DNA from: Streptomyces sp. NBC_00237
GTDB taxonomy: Bacteria; Actinomycetota; Actinomycetes; Streptomycetales; Streptomycetaceae
Length of the DNA: 64,000 nt
Assembly (NCBI RefSeq): GCF_026342435.1
Contig: NZ_JAPEMT010000002.1
Span: 558,001 to 622,000 of the forward strand
Direction of reading: 5' to 3'
Below the pieces are notes generated by a model that did not search any database, had not been told where the DNA came from, and worked only from the letters and a program-made list of their open reading frames with translations. This document shows positions 27,844 to 37,675 of the stretch, piece after piece. Numbering within the stretch: the stretch's first letter is position 1; each line of letters opens with the position of its first letter. Made by a program: the position numbers and the translations under genes.

Positions 27844-30423
27844 CTACGCCATGTCCCGGTCGGCCCAGCAGTCCCGGAACCAGGCCAGCGTCGTGGCCAG
27901 CAGCTCACGGTTCCGATCCTTTTCCAGCAAGGACAACCGGAAGTTGGGGCGCAGCTCCAGCTTGCCCTCGGGGATGTCCACGCCCTCCAGCTCGTTGAGA
28001 CGGCCGAGGAGTTCCGCGCGCAGGCGGCGGTCGGTGAAGGGCTCGCGGCTGGCGAGGTGTTGGAAGACCACCTCCGCCGTCCCGCCGCGTCCTCCGCCGG
28101 GGTAGACCGTGAGGGGCCAGATCCCGGCGCCGGGGCCACCCTCGTTGCCCAGCATCAGGAAGGCGCTGGTGGTGACCTGGCCCGCCCCGTGACCGATCCA
28201 GCCGCCCAGGTCTTCCCACTGGGCGAAGAGGGTACGCACGGCGGCCACTGTTTCTGGGGTGTCGTCCGTGGTGAGCTGTCGGAAGAACCGCTCGGCGCGG
28301 GTCTCCCCCTCCGGGTCTCCTCCGTCGCGTGCTGCCGTGACCGCGCCGTTGGTGTTCGGCTCCTGGTCGGGGTCGGCCAGCAGCAAGGCCAGGTCGTCGC
28401 TGTTGAGGCGCTGGGCGGGGTCGGCCGCTCCGGTCTGGGTGAAGTGGATGCCGTCGGCGCTCAGTCGTGCCCGTACGTCGTCACCTTCCGGTTGTGGGCC
28501 AGCCCAGCGGAATCCGTCGGAGATCCTGCCGTCTGCGTTGAGGACCCGGTAGGCATGCACGATGCCTTCGGTCTGGGCGAGGTGGTTGCCCACCGCTTGG
28601 GCGCCGGAGCCGATGTAGGCGGCGAGGTCACCGTACGAGGTCCAGGTGCCGTGCGGCAGTGCGGCGAGGACCTGGTGGACGAGCTGCCAGTCGCGGCTGC
28701 GCTCGGCCCTGCCGACACCGTGCAGCGGGGCGGGCCACAGAGCGAGCGCCCGCTCGGCCAACTCGTCTGCTCGGGCGCGGATTTCGCGGGCGCCCCAGCG
28801 GTCGGTGGCGGCAATGCGGCGGTTCATCTCCAGGTGGCTGCTGTTCAGCAGGTCCTGCTTGCGGTCGAAGGGGTGGTTGGAGAGTTCGGAGTTCTGGGCG
28901 GTGAGGGTCAGATTGCCCAGGGTGTGCTGGAGCCGGGCGTGCACGTCCTGCGGGGTTTCGCCGTCGGCTGCGTCCTCGGCGAGGATGCGCATCCACTCGT
29001 CGCCCGCCGACTGGGGCAGGACGTGTTCGATGGTGAGTTTCGCGGCAGCGAAGTCCACCGGCTCGGGGTGGTCGTAACTCTCCTCCAGCCGTTGGAGGAC
29101 GAGCTTGCGCTGCTCCGGCCGGCCGTACAGGTAGAAGGGTGCGTCCCGGAACTTCCCGCGCAGTTCGTCGTCGTCGGGCCAGTAGCGGTTGTTGGCCGAG
29201 AGGAGCTGGTGCAGGCCGTCGGCCACGGGGACGTCCAGCGGGAGCTGTGCGGGCACCGACTGGAAGATCCGGTTGAGGTTGTTCGGCGGGATGCGGCAGA
29301 TGGTGCGGCGCACCAGGAAGCTTTCGACGTACGACAGTGCGCGGGCCGTCTGCGCCGAGTCGGTCTCGCCGCGCTCCCGTCGGTCGAGCAGCAGCATCAG
29401 CGCGGGGTACGTGGCGGCGGCCTCCCAGGCGTCGAGCCTGCGCAGGTGGGCACGGACAGCCGGGTCGTTCTCCTCCTCGGGCCGGATCACCTTGCGGAAG
29501 TGCAGGGAACGGCGGTGCAGCTCCTTCACGTACGCCTCAATGTCCGCCTCGCTGGCCTCGGCCCTCTCGAAGTGGTGCTGCTGGGCGGCGTACAGATCCT
29601 GGCGGCGGACCCGGTCGTCGCCGTCCAGTACCAGCTGCAGCCACATGAGCTGTTCGAGCTCTTTGTTGCTCAGGCTCGCCTGGAGGGGCAGCCAGTACGT
29701 CTCGTAGACGCGCTCGCCACGGTTGGGCAGCCGCATGAAGAGGTAGTTGCGCAGCAGGTCGGCCTGGCTGAGCTTGAGACCGGTGTTGTTGAGGGACTCG
29801 AAGATCCGGTGGACGTTGTCACCGGGCTCGGCGGTCACCGAGACCATGGTGAGCCGGGAGGTGATGGCCTGCTCGATACGGAGCACGTCCCTCGGGTCGG
29901 CGGGGTCGTCCGCCTCGACGAGCTTGCGTCGGAAGAAGCGGTAGGCGGCAGAGACGTTGTCCCCGGCCGCCTGCCCCTCGTGGGTGCCGCGGATCTGCGC
30001 GGCGTAGTGCGGCCGGTCAGCCTGGGTCGGGAGGAGACGGAAGCGGTCGTTCTCGCTCTTCCGCTTGTTGATCAGGTACTCCTCGTCGATCCGCTCCGCC
30101 TCGTCCGGCAGGGTGAGCGCGAGATGGTCCCGGACCGCGGCGAGTGCGAGGGAAAGCGTGGTCAGCCTCTGCTGCCCGTCGACCACCAGCCAGCGCGGGA
30201 ACGTCGCCTCGTTCTGCGGGGACGGGGCCAGCACGACGGAGCCAAGGAAGTGCGCGCTGGCCTTCTCGCCGGTCTCCAGCAGCTCCACCTGTTCGAGGAT
30301 GTCGCTCCGCAGCTGCACCAACTGCTTCTCGGTCCAGGAGTACGTCCGCTGGTAGAGCGGCACCTGGAACTGCTGGGCCCGCCCCTGCACGAGGTCGGCG
30401 AGCAGCGTCTCTTTGGCCTGCAT
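27844..30423 (-). CDS. GmrSD-like DUF262/DUF1524 nuclease fused to an alkyltransferase-like domain
   Basis: An 859-residue protein. The N-terminal DUF262 domain has the ParB-like VPLYQRTYSW and LVVDGQQRLTTL motif (about 75-90) used for nucleotide hydrolysis in GmrS. DUF1524 follows with LTIEHVLPQS (about 463; HNH-type His) and GNLTLTAQNSELSNHPFDRK (about 500-523). Residues 575-665 resemble MGMT/ATL proteins: ALPHGTWTSYGDLAAYIGS, AVGNHLAQ, YRVLNADGRIS, DGIHF. The reactive PCHRV Cys is replaced (HAYRV), so it should bind DNA without methyl transfer. The last 190 residues are unassigned. Type IV GmrSD enzymes cut modified phage DNA. It follows jetD by 246 bp on the same strand, extending the defence block. 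ATG 30423 has AGGAG upstream. Confidence 0.85.
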   Translation of the reverse strand: MQAKETLLADLVQGRAQQFQVPLYQRTYSWTEKQLVQLRSDILEQVELLETGEKASAHFLGSVVLAPSPQNEATFPRWLVVDGQQRLTTLSLALAAVRDHLALTLPDEAERIDEEYLINKRKSENDRFRLLPTQADRPHYAAQIRGTHEGQAAGDNVSAAYRFFRRKLVEADDPADPRDVLRIEQAITSRLTMVSVTAEPGDNVHRIFESLNNTGLKLSQADLLRNYLFMRLPNRGERVYETYWLPLQASLSNKELEQLMWLQLVLDGDDRVRRQDLYAAQQHHFERAEASEADIEAYVKELHRRSLHFRKVIRPEEENDPAVRAHLRRLDAWEAAATYPALMLLLDRRERGETDSAQTARALSYVESFLVRRTICRIPPNNLNRIFQSVPAQLPLDVPVADGLHQLLSANNRYWPDDDELRGKFRDAPFYLYGRPEQRKLVLQRLEESYDHPEPVDFAAAKLTIEHVLPQSAGDEWMRILAEDAADGETPQDVHARLQHTLGNLTLTAQNSELSNHPFDRKQDLLNSSHLEMNRRIAATDRWGAREIRARADELAERALALWPAPLHGVGRAERSRDWQLVHQVLAALPHGTWTSYGDLAAYIGSGAQAVGNHLAQTEGIVHAYRVLNADGRISDGFRWAGPQPEGDDVRARLSADGIHFTQTGAADPAQRLNSDDLALLLADPDQEPNTNGAVTAARDGGDPEGETRAERFFRQLTTDDTPETVAAVRTLFAQWEDLGGWIGHGAGQVTTSAFLMLGNEGGPGAGIWPLTVYPGGGRGGTAEVVFQHLASREPFTDRRLRAELLGRLNELEGVDIPEGKLELRPNFRLSLLEKDRNRELLATTLAWFRDCWADRDMA

Positions 30424-30669
30424 GGTGGTGTCCGTTCTCCTGAATTCCCGCGCCCTTACCATCCGCACCGCAGTGCCTGGACGACCGACGATAGGACGTG
30501 CCGTAGACAGTCGTCCGGGAAACAACGGAAGGCCAGGTATCCGCAGAGTTGACGCGGGTGGGGTCACTTCGGGACGGTGAGCGTGGCTGTCGAGGCGTTG
30601 CCCGGCCGTGGGGAACCGCAGAGGACCCGATCTGGGCTGCCGCCGACCGCTGTCGGCCGCTCCAACGGG

Positions 30670-32052
30670 CTATGCGAGATCCTCCAGGAGGGTGTCGAGC
30701 GCGGCCTCTTCGTGCAGGGCGAGCGACAGGGCCTCCATCGCGGGGCCGAGTTCGGCATCCCAGTCGGCGGCGACGGGCGGGCCCGTGAGGAGAAGGGGTG
30801 GGGTGCCCGCGGTCTGGGTGCGAGCGGCGAGGCGTTCGTATTCGAGAGTGCTCATACGCCAAGGGCGGGCGTCGTAGCGGCCGATCACGCGGTTGGCGAG
30901 GGCGATGCCGGGCCAGTCGAAGTCGCCGTGATAGGCCAGGGTGCAGCCACTCTCGGCGAGCGCGTCCAAGAGGGTGAGGACCACGGTGGCCGCGCTTCCC
31001 GAGGTACAGACCAAGGGCTGGGCGCAGCCCGCGTCGGCTGCCGCTTCGACAACGCGGGGGTTCTCGCAGATGTGGATGCGGGTGCGCGGGGGCATGGTGA
31101 GGCGCAGGGTGCGCAGTTCGCGGAGGGTCAGGTGGGTTTCGGCGTGGTGGTCAGCCCGGTCGCGCAGGGCTGCTTCGCGCCAGGTGGTGGCGGTGGGGCG
31201 CAGGCCATAGGTGAGGACCGTACTGGAGACCTCGTCCGGGATGACGGAGGCCAGTCGCCAGAGGGCGCGGCGGCCGCCGGCGTCGGACGGGAAGTCAGCG
31301 CCGTGGGCGTGGGCGATGCCGCGCAGGACGAGGCGGGAGAGCAGGGTGCCATCGTCCAGGCCGTGGGCGGAACCGGTGACCTGGGTGGCGAGGTCGCCGC
31401 GACCTCGGACGGAGGGCGAGGTGGGTGGGACGGGTGGGAAGAGCAGGGTGAGGGTGTGGATGGCCTGGTGGAGGGTGGCCGATGCAGTGGGCTCGGCCTG
31501 GCGGGTGACGGCTCCGGTGCGACGGATCTCCCCCCACCATCGCTCTGCCCAGGGGTGGGCCCCGAGAGGGGAGGCTGCCAGCGCTTCCGTGGCGTTGGAC
31601 CAGAGGTGGGTACGACGCGCGCGGGCTGTGTCGCGGGTGGCTCGGCGGTCGGTGAGTGGCTGGCCCAACTGGGTGAGCGTCTCGGCCAGGCCCATGGCTG
31701 CCGCGCTGATACGCAGCCGGGTGTCGAGAGCGGCAAGGTGGATGGTTGTGGTGGGGCGGCTCACCTGCCGGGAGAGCAGGAGCGAGAGCGCTTCGCGTTC
31801 CTGAGGCGTGAGGTTCGTCAGTCGCACGGCGCCGGTGGCTTGCAGGCCGTTGGCCTCCAGGCGGGTGCGCACCGCCGCCCACAGGCGGTGGAGGGGTGGC
31901 TGGGACAGCCAGGTGTAGGTGGCTGCGGGGAGCTTCCCGGTCCCGGTAGCGGTCGGGGCCACCTCCGTGTCGTGCACGGTCGGGGCGGTTCCCGCCGCGC
32001 GTATGACAGGGACGGTTCCCGCTTCACCGGTGGCCGGGAGCTCGCCGGTCAT
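30670..32052 (-). CDS. jetD: Wadjet-type JetD, DUF2399 toprim-like nuclease subunit (TIGR02679)
   Basis: A 460-residue protein. Its C-terminal DUF2399 domain has RIHICENPRVVEAA (about 325) and LAYHGDFDWPGIALAN (about 375). The Glu and D-x-D there are the toprim metal ligands of the topoisomerase VI-like nuclease that cuts plasmids in Wadjet. The N-terminal half is the DUF3323/TIGR02679-type region with YTWLSQPPLHRLWAAVRTRLE. Its ATG overlaps the jetC stop by four bases (ATGA), so it is translationally coupled. It is the last gene of the jetABCD operon. Confidence 0.88.
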   Translation of the reverse strand: MTGELPATGEAGTVPVIRAAGTAPTVHDTEVAPTATGTGKLPAATYTWLSQPPLHRLWAAVRTRLEANGLQATGAVRLTNLTPQEREALSLLLSRQVSRPTTTIHLAALDTRLRISAAAMGLAETLTQLGQPLTDRRATRDTARARRTHLWSNATEALAASPLGAHPWAERWWGEIRRTGAVTRQAEPTASATLHQAIHTLTLLFPPVPPTSPSVRGRGDLATQVTGSAHGLDDGTLLSRLVLRGIAHAHGADFPSDAGGRRALWRLASVIPDEVSSTVLTYGLRPTATTWREAALRDRADHHAETHLTLRELRTLRLTMPPRTRIHICENPRVVEAAADAGCAQPLVCTSGSAATVVLTLLDALAESGCTLAYHGDFDWPGIALANRVIGRYDARPWRMSTLEYERLAARTQTAGTPPLLLTGPPVAADWDAELGPAMEALSLALHEEAALDTLLEDLA

Positions 32053-35000
32053 ACGCTCATCAGGCGGCGCTGCCTGCCGTTCCAGGTGTAGTGGAGCGTG
32101 GCGACGCCCCGGGTATGCGGATCACGTAGACATTCGTAGATGTGCAGGGACGGTACGTCGGGCCAGTTGCCGATGAGGCGCTCGCTGGTGAGGACGAAGT
32201 CGAGGTCGAGGTCGACCAGAATGCGGCCCAGCCTGCCGTGGGTGGGCTCGTCGACCTTGGCGAAGGCGTCGTCCAGGAGGATCAGACGTGGTGCGTGCGG
32301 GGCGGTTTCGGCGAGGGTCGTGAAGTGTGCGGCTGCCGCGGCGAAGAGCACCAGGTAGGACAGGACACGCTGTTCGCCTTGGCTGAGGCCGGTGCGGCCG
32401 GTCATTCGGCGCTTTCGGCCCGGGGCCGCGTCGTCGACGACCCAGGGGGTGAAGGTGAACCAGGTGCGGTAGTCGAGCGCGGTGCGCAGGTGCGCCGCGT
32501 AGCCGGCTGCGGGGTCGGTTCGGCGGGCGTCTTCGATGCGGCGTTGGAGTACGTCCCGCAGTTGCTCGGTCTGTTCGCGGGTGCGCAGGCCGGACGGGCT
32601 GCGCAGGAGTTCGACGGCGGCCCGGACATCGGCTTCGGCGGTGTCGGCAAGCCGCCAGTCGAGTTCGACGCCGAGTCCGTGGGAGGTGCGGACGGTGCGC
32701 AGGGTGCCGTTGAGGGCGTCCACCAGGGTGCTCGCGGCGAGGACTTGCGAGGAGAGGTTGTCGCCGAGTTCTCCGGTGAGGAAACGCTGGAAGACGTCGC
32801 GTTCGCGGTCGGTCAGGCGCTGGCGTGCTTCGGCTGCCTGGGCCGCGATGCGGGCCCCGACCTGGGCGATGTCGTGCGAGCCGTGGTCGTCGACGAGCCG
32901 GCAGACCTTGATGCCGTCGCGTTCTTCGAGGAGGGCGTCGTAGCCGCCGGAGAGTTTGTCGCGCAGTTCGTTGGAACGGTTGAGGAGGGAGGTGTCGGAG
33001 ATGTCGTCGCGCTCCACGCCCAGGACGGCTTTGACGGTGTCGACCAAGTGGCTCAGGGCCTTGATCCGGGTGCGTACGTCCTCGTGGGCGGGGTCCGGGT
33101 CGGTCAGGCCCGCCCTCGGTTCGCGGTCCAGTCCTGCTCCGCGCGTCACTTCGGGCATGGAAAGCGCGGTGCGCAGAGCGGCGCCGCAGGTGATCACTTC
33201 GGTCTCCTGGGCGGTGAGCTTGTCGCGCTGGGTACGTTCGTCCACCTCCGCGGTGATGCGGTCGTCGTGAACTCCGGCCACTTCCCGCTCGAGTGCGGGG
33301 AGTTGACGGGAGACGGCCTCCAGACGAAGGTTCGTCTCGTTTTCGCGGGCGAGGATTGCGGCTTCCGTCGCGTCCATCGCCTCTTCGAGCTGCTGGATCG
33401 TGCGGCGGGCAGCGTTCAGAGCTCCACTGCGCTGTGCGTAGTCGGACTCCGCCGTCGCGCGGACGTCCCGGCTCCTGTCGTATCCGTCGCGGTCCGCCCT
33501 ATGACCTTCCGTGCTCGCGGCCACCGCCCGAATACGGCGATGCAGCTGTTCGGCACCGCGGCGCAACCGGTCCCCGGCGGCCCGGACCTCCTCCAGAGCG
33601 GCGGGGTCGGCCGGCAGGTCGTGGGCGGTGGCCATGGCCTCGGCCTGCCGCCGTACGGCGACGGCGTCGCCCCGCGCCTTCTCCGCCTCACGGGCCGCCT
33701 TCGCGGCTCGGCCGGCCAGTTCGCCCGCGGTACGCTCCGCCTCCGAAGTGCGCGCCCAGGCGTCCGTAAGGTCGCGGGCCTTCGGCGAGCGGCGCAGAGC
33801 CGCCTCGATCTCGTCGCGGCGTGCGGTCAGCTCCCGCAGCCGCATCCGGGCGGCCTGGAGGTCCTCCTGCACCAGTGCCAGCCGACGGGCGAGGTCGGCG
33901 ATGATGCGTCGGCGTGTCTCGGCCCGCACTTCCGCGCCGACGTACTCCACTTCCGTCTTGGTGTGACGGCCCCGTGCGACACCCAGCACCCAAGTGCCGT
34001 CAGTGCCGATCGCGCTGACGGCGGCAGGGTGGTTTGCCGTCGGTGACGCTTCTGGTGGCGCCCCCGCTGCCGTATGAAGTGCTACGGATGCCAGTACGCG
34101 GGTGACCTGGGCCGCGCTTACTCCGCTGCCGGGCGCGGCCACGGGGCGCAGTGCCCGGTCGAGGGCCGGGCCGTCGACCGGGTTGCCCGGAACGAGGAGG
34201 GTGTCGCGGGTGGCCGGGTCCACGACCACGCCTTGTGCGGTGATCCATGCGTCGAGGAGGCCCGACGCCTCCAGGGCTGCCTCCACTCCGGCCCGCTCGG
34301 CCGGGGCGAGGTCCTCGGCGAAGTCGACCAGTCGGTAGAGGGGGGCTCCGGTGGCCGAGGCACGGGGCGCGTCGCGGTACGGCGTGCGGGGCGGTTGCGG
34401 GTCCTGCTGCTGCTCCCGGGCTTCTTTCTCGCGCTGGATGCGGTCTTGCTCGGTGGCGAGTTCACGGGTGCGCAGGGCCAGGGCGTCGCGTTCGCCGGAG
34501 AGCCGGGCGAGGACCGGTTCCATGGCCTGCTCGGCGGCTTCGGCCACCGCGTCGGCCACTTCGGCGGGCAGCGTCTGCTCGTCGAGCGGTGCGTCGGCGG
34601 CTTCGTCCCGGCCGACCAGGTCCCGTACGGAAACCAGACAGACGCCGGGGTCGGCGAGGCTCTCCAGGCGAGCGGCCCAGCTCCGGACCGCGTGTGCGTA
34701 CTGTGCGCTCGCGTGCGCGGTTTCCTGCCGACGGCTGTGGACCCGCCCTGCGGCGTGCTCCGCCTGCTCCTCCAACTGCTCGCGGGCGGTGTCCGCCTCA
34801 AGGGCTTCCCGCTCGGCCCGTTGGGACTTCGCGAGGAGTGCGGAGAGTTCGGTCACTGTCCGGCCACGGGTCCTGATCACGGGGGCGGCGGCTGCCAGCT
34901 GGCCGGCCCATTTGCCCAGGGAATCGGCGCAGGCGCCCGTGTCGACGGCGACGGCACGGGCGTGCCGTATGACGTGCAGCATGCCGTCCGGGTCGGTGAG

Positions 35001-36260
35001 GGTGGTGCTCTGTGCCGCCGCGGCCGGGACTGCGGCGGCTGCCACGGGGTCTCCGAGATGGACCGGATCAAGACCCGACCTCTCGGCATCGCCCCTCAAC
35101 TCCCCGTAAGACGTTCCCAGTTCACGCAGATCCGCACCCAGTTGCTCCGCCCCGGCGGTGAGCCGCCCGGCCGCTTCCCTCTCCCCCGTGTGTGCCTGGC
35201 GCAGCGCCTTGAACGCGACGGTCGCCGCGCTGTGCAGGGCCGCGACCGTACTGCGCTTCTCGCCCAGTTCCTTCAGGCTCTGGTAGCCCGCGCTGGCGTG
35301 CAGCGCGTCGAGGTCGGTGACGGCCGTCGCGTGCTCGGCCCGGAGGGTTTCCAGGCGGGCCGCGAGCTCGTCCTCGACGGTACGCAGGGTTACGGTGCGC
35401 TGGGCCGCCGCTCCGGCCGCGCGACGCAGCCCGCCGAGGATGCCGAGGGCGCCCCCGACGTCGGCGGCCCGGCGGCGCAGCGCCCCGTGCAGATAGCCCC
35501 GGTAGCTCGTGAGGAAGTGGCCGAGGGCGGCGTCGGTGCGCTCCAGGCGGCCGAGGTCCTCCCGTACCGCGTCCAGGTCGTCGAGGTTGCGGGCGACCTT
35601 CTCGACGACCTCGTCGTCGAGGGCGGGAAGGGTCTCGCTCAGTACGGTGATCAGGCCGCCGGCCTCGATGCGGTCGCCGATGGTGGGGCGGCGCAGCCGG
35701 TGCAGCAGATGGGTGAGGTTGCGGAAGCGTGCCGGGTCGCTCAGGCCGAACAGTTCGCGGGCCACCCTGGCCCGGTGGTCCACGGCCCGCTCCAGTACGT
35801 GCTCGGCACCCACCTGTTCGCGGAGGCGGTCGATGGGCAGCGGCTGCCCCGCCTCGACGAGGTGCAGGTCGTTTCCGACGCGCAGCGGGGTGGCGAAGAA
35901 GAACGGTTTGGCCACTCCGGTCGACCTGGACGCACGGACCGCAGCCCCCAGCGTCAGGTAATGGTCGGTCCCGGCCTCATCCTGCCGGTGGAACTCCACC
36001 CATAGGTAGCCGAGCCGGTTGGTCTGCGCGATGCCGTCGAGCATCAACCAGGCGAGGGTGGTGCGCCCCGTGCCGGTGGCGTCCAGTGCGCGGGCGTCAC
36101 CGTCGAGCAGGTACGGCAGCAGCATCTCCAGGGCCTTGGACTTTCCGGCACCGTTCTTGCCGCGCAGCAGCAGCCTGCCGTCGCCGAAGGCGAACTCCTG
36201 CTCGTCGTACTGCCAGATATTTCGGATGCCCGCGCGGTGGAGGCGGTAGCGGTGGTTCAC
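32049..36260 (-). CDS. jetC: Wadjet-type JetC, SMC/SbcC-like ATPase (TIGR02680)
   Basis: A 1403-residue SMC-like motor. Walker A is LLRGKNGAGKSKALEMLLP near residue 30-45. Two long Glu/Arg/Ala-rich coiled-coil arms fill about 270-600 and 830-1180. The ABC signature RTGLSQGEQRVLSYL lies near 1290 and Walker B LILLDDAFAKVDEPTHG near 1330. In Wadjet the JetABC complex extrudes DNA loops and presents small circles to JetD. The frame is open far upstream, but GTG 36260 has AGGAG eight bases before it and gives the family N-terminus HRYRLHRAGIRNIWQYDEQEF; it overlaps the jetB stop by four bases (GTGA). Confidence 0.92.
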   Translation of the reverse strand: MNHRYRLHRAGIRNIWQYDEQEFAFGDGRLLLRGKNGAGKSKALEMLLPYLLDGDARALDATGTGRTTLAWLMLDGIAQTNRLGYLWVEFHRQDEAGTDHYLTLGAAVRASRSTGVAKPFFFATPLRVGNDLHLVEAGQPLPIDRLREQVGAEHVLERAVDHRARVARELFGLSDPARFRNLTHLLHRLRRPTIGDRIEAGGLITVLSETLPALDDEVVEKVARNLDDLDAVREDLGRLERTDAALGHFLTSYRGYLHGALRRRAADVGGALGILGGLRRAAGAAAQRTVTLRTVEDELAARLETLRAEHATAVTDLDALHASAGYQSLKELGEKRSTVAALHSAATVAFKALRQAHTGEREAAGRLTAGAEQLGADLRELGTSYGELRGDAERSGLDPVHLGDPVAAAAVPAAAAQSTTLTDPDGMLHVIRHARAVAVDTGACADSLGKWAGQLAAAAPVIRTRGRTVTELSALLAKSQRAEREALEADTAREQLEEQAEHAAGRVHSRRQETAHASAQYAHAVRSWAARLESLADPGVCLVSVRDLVGRDEAADAPLDEQTLPAEVADAVAEAAEQAMEPVLARLSGERDALALRTRELATEQDRIQREKEAREQQQDPQPPRTPYRDAPRASATGAPLYRLVDFAEDLAPAERAGVEAALEASGLLDAWITAQGVVVDPATRDTLLVPGNPVDGPALDRALRPVAAPGSGVSAAQVTRVLASVALHTAAGAPPEASPTANHPAAVSAIGTDGTWVLGVARGRHTKTEVEYVGAEVRAETRRRIIADLARRLALVQEDLQAARMRLRELTARRDEIEAALRRSPKARDLTDAWARTSEAERTAGELAGRAAKAAREAEKARGDAVAVRRQAEAMATAHDLPADPAALEEVRAAGDRLRRGAEQLHRRIRAVAASTEGHRADRDGYDRSRDVRATAESDYAQRSGALNAARRTIQQLEEAMDATEAAILARENETNLRLEAVSRQLPALEREVAGVHDDRITAEVDERTQRDKLTAQETEVITCGAALRTALSMPEVTRGAGLDREPRAGLTDPDPAHEDVRTRIKALSHLVDTVKAVLGVERDDISDTSLLNRSNELRDKLSGGYDALLEERDGIKVCRLVDDHGSHDIAQVGARIAAQAAEARQRLTDRERDVFQRFLTGELGDNLSSQVLAASTLVDALNGTLRTVRTSHGLGVELDWRLADTAEADVRAAVELLRSPSGLRTREQTEQLRDVLQRRIEDARRTDPAAGYAAHLRTALDYRTWFTFTPWVVDDAAPGRKRRMTGRTGLSQGEQRVLSYLVLFAAAAAHFTTLAETAPHAPRLILLDDAFAKVDEPTHGRLGRILVDLDLDFVLTSERLIGNWPDVPSLHIYECLRDPHTRGVATLHYTWNGRQRRLMSV

Positions 36261-37675
36261 AGGGGGAGCTCCTGTTGTACGGGCGGGGAGGGTTGCGGGG
36301 GCTGTGCGGGGCGGGCGGAGAGCTGCGCGGATGGTTCGGGGCGGGGAGAGCCGGAGACCGATGCGGCGCTCTTGACCGCGACGTGCGTGGCGTACCGGGC
36401 TGCGGCCGCGAGCAGTACCCAGCCGGTCTCCCCGTCCTCTCCCGTCCACGTCTCGCGAGCCCTCTGCCCTCGGGCTCCTGCCACATCGGTGACCGAGCGG
36501 CCGTCCGCGAGCGGCTCCTCGTACCCGTCGGGTACTCCGTGCCCGTCCGCCCGGACCGGCCCCCGGGGTGCCACCAGGCGCATTCTGGCCAGGAGGTCCA
36601 GGGCTGCCGCGCACAGGGCGGGTGGGTCGTCGACGTACTGGCGTTGCCAGTTGCTGCGCAGCCCGTAGCTCTCGATCAGCTCGCCGACGATCTCGGCGGG
36701 CATCTCGTGCGGTACCGGCACACCGATCACCAGGTGGCCGCCGGTCGCGGGGTGGCCCGGGCCCTCGGGGCGCAGCCGGGCGGCCAACCGCTCCACCAGG
36801 AGCAGGGCCGCCTGGGCGACCGTGCCGGTGCCGGGCAACTGAAGGTCGGTGAGTTCGTCGTCCGGGTCGATCATGGCGATGCCCTCGGCACGGATCTCCG
36901 CTTCGAGGCCGAGCAGTTCGGAGAATGCCTGGGACTCACGTCGCTGGCGGGTGCGCAGCCATTCGCGTTCGGAGTCGGTGAGGTCGTCGAGATGGACGGC
37001 CGGGGTTTCGACGAGCTTTCTGCGTACGTACGTCCTGGGGCCACCGAAGCCGGGATCGGCGGCCTTGCGCACCAGGTCCGCACCGTCCCTGCTCTGGGCC
37101 AGCGGGCCCGCGACGATGGCGCGAGCGATCTCCCGGTCCACGCTCAGCAACGCCTCGCCGTCCCGGTCGTCGGCGACGGCGCCGACGTGCCCCTCGGTCT
37201 CTGTCAGGACTCCCCAGTCGACCAGTTGGCGCAGAGCGGCGGCCAGGGTGCGGCGCTCGGCCTGGCGTCCGCTGTCCTCGATGTCGATTTCGGCGTCCAC
37301 CGCCGCGGCCCGCAGGTCCGCGACGAGCTGGGAGAGCAGCATCTGTTCGGGGGCGGTGACCAGGACCGAGAGCGCGAGTGCCAGGTAGGCGTAAGTCCTG
37401 GGGGTGAACGGAGTGCCGGTGGAGCGCTCGATGCGGTGTCCGGCACCGGGCCCCAGACCGGCCTTGAACAGCCGAGCATACGAAGCCTCCACCAGCAGCC
37501 GATATCCCAGAACCTGCTGGAACCGCTGGGCGAGCCAGTCAGCGTGGCGGCGGATCAGCGGAAAGACGTCGCTGTGCGGCCCGGTACGGGTCACCAGGGG
37601 GTGGGCCAGCAACAGGCGGGCGGCCGTGCGCCGCTCGGCTGCCAGCGCCACGTCGTGCGAGGAGGGCAGGGGCAT
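36257..37675 (-). CDS. jetB: Wadjet-type JetB, DUF2398 (TIGR02678)
   Basis: A 472-residue protein of the DUF2398 family, the kite-like winged-helix subunit that binds the SMC heads in this Wadjet subtype. Recognisable blocks are AARLLLAHPLVTRTGPHSDVFPLIRRH near the N-terminus, YAYLALALSVLV, LVDWGVLTETEGHVGAVADD (a winged helix) and LQLPGTGTVAQAALLL. The C-terminal Pro/Gln-rich tail ends QQELPL. Its ATG at 37675 shares one base with the jetA stop, so translation is coupled. Confidence 0.88.
   Translation of the reverse strand: MPLPSSHDVALAAERRTAARLLLAHPLVTRTGPHSDVFPLIRRHADWLAQRFQQVLGYRLLVEASYARLFKAGLGPGAGHRIERSTGTPFTPRTYAYLALALSVLVTAPEQMLLSQLVADLRAAAVDAEIDIEDSGRQAERRTLAAALRQLVDWGVLTETEGHVGAVADDRDGEALLSVDREIARAIVAGPLAQSRDGADLVRKAADPGFGGPRTYVRRKLVETPAVHLDDLTDSEREWLRTRQRRESQAFSELLGLEAEIRAEGIAMIDPDDELTDLQLPGTGTVAQAALLLVERLAARLRPEGPGHPATGGHLVIGVPVPHEMPAEIVGELIESYGLRSNWQRQYVDDPPALCAAALDLLARMRLVAPRGPVRADGHGVPDGYEEPLADGRSVTDVAGARGQRARETWTGEDGETGWVLLAAAARYATHVAVKSAASVSGSPRPEPSAQLSARPAQPPQPSPPVQQELPL

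Noticed and set aside
32049..36260. Housekeeping SMC or SbcC
   Set aside because: Walker spacing, lack of a hinge signature and the DUF2397/2398/2399 neighbours with overlapping genes point to the Wadjet motor.
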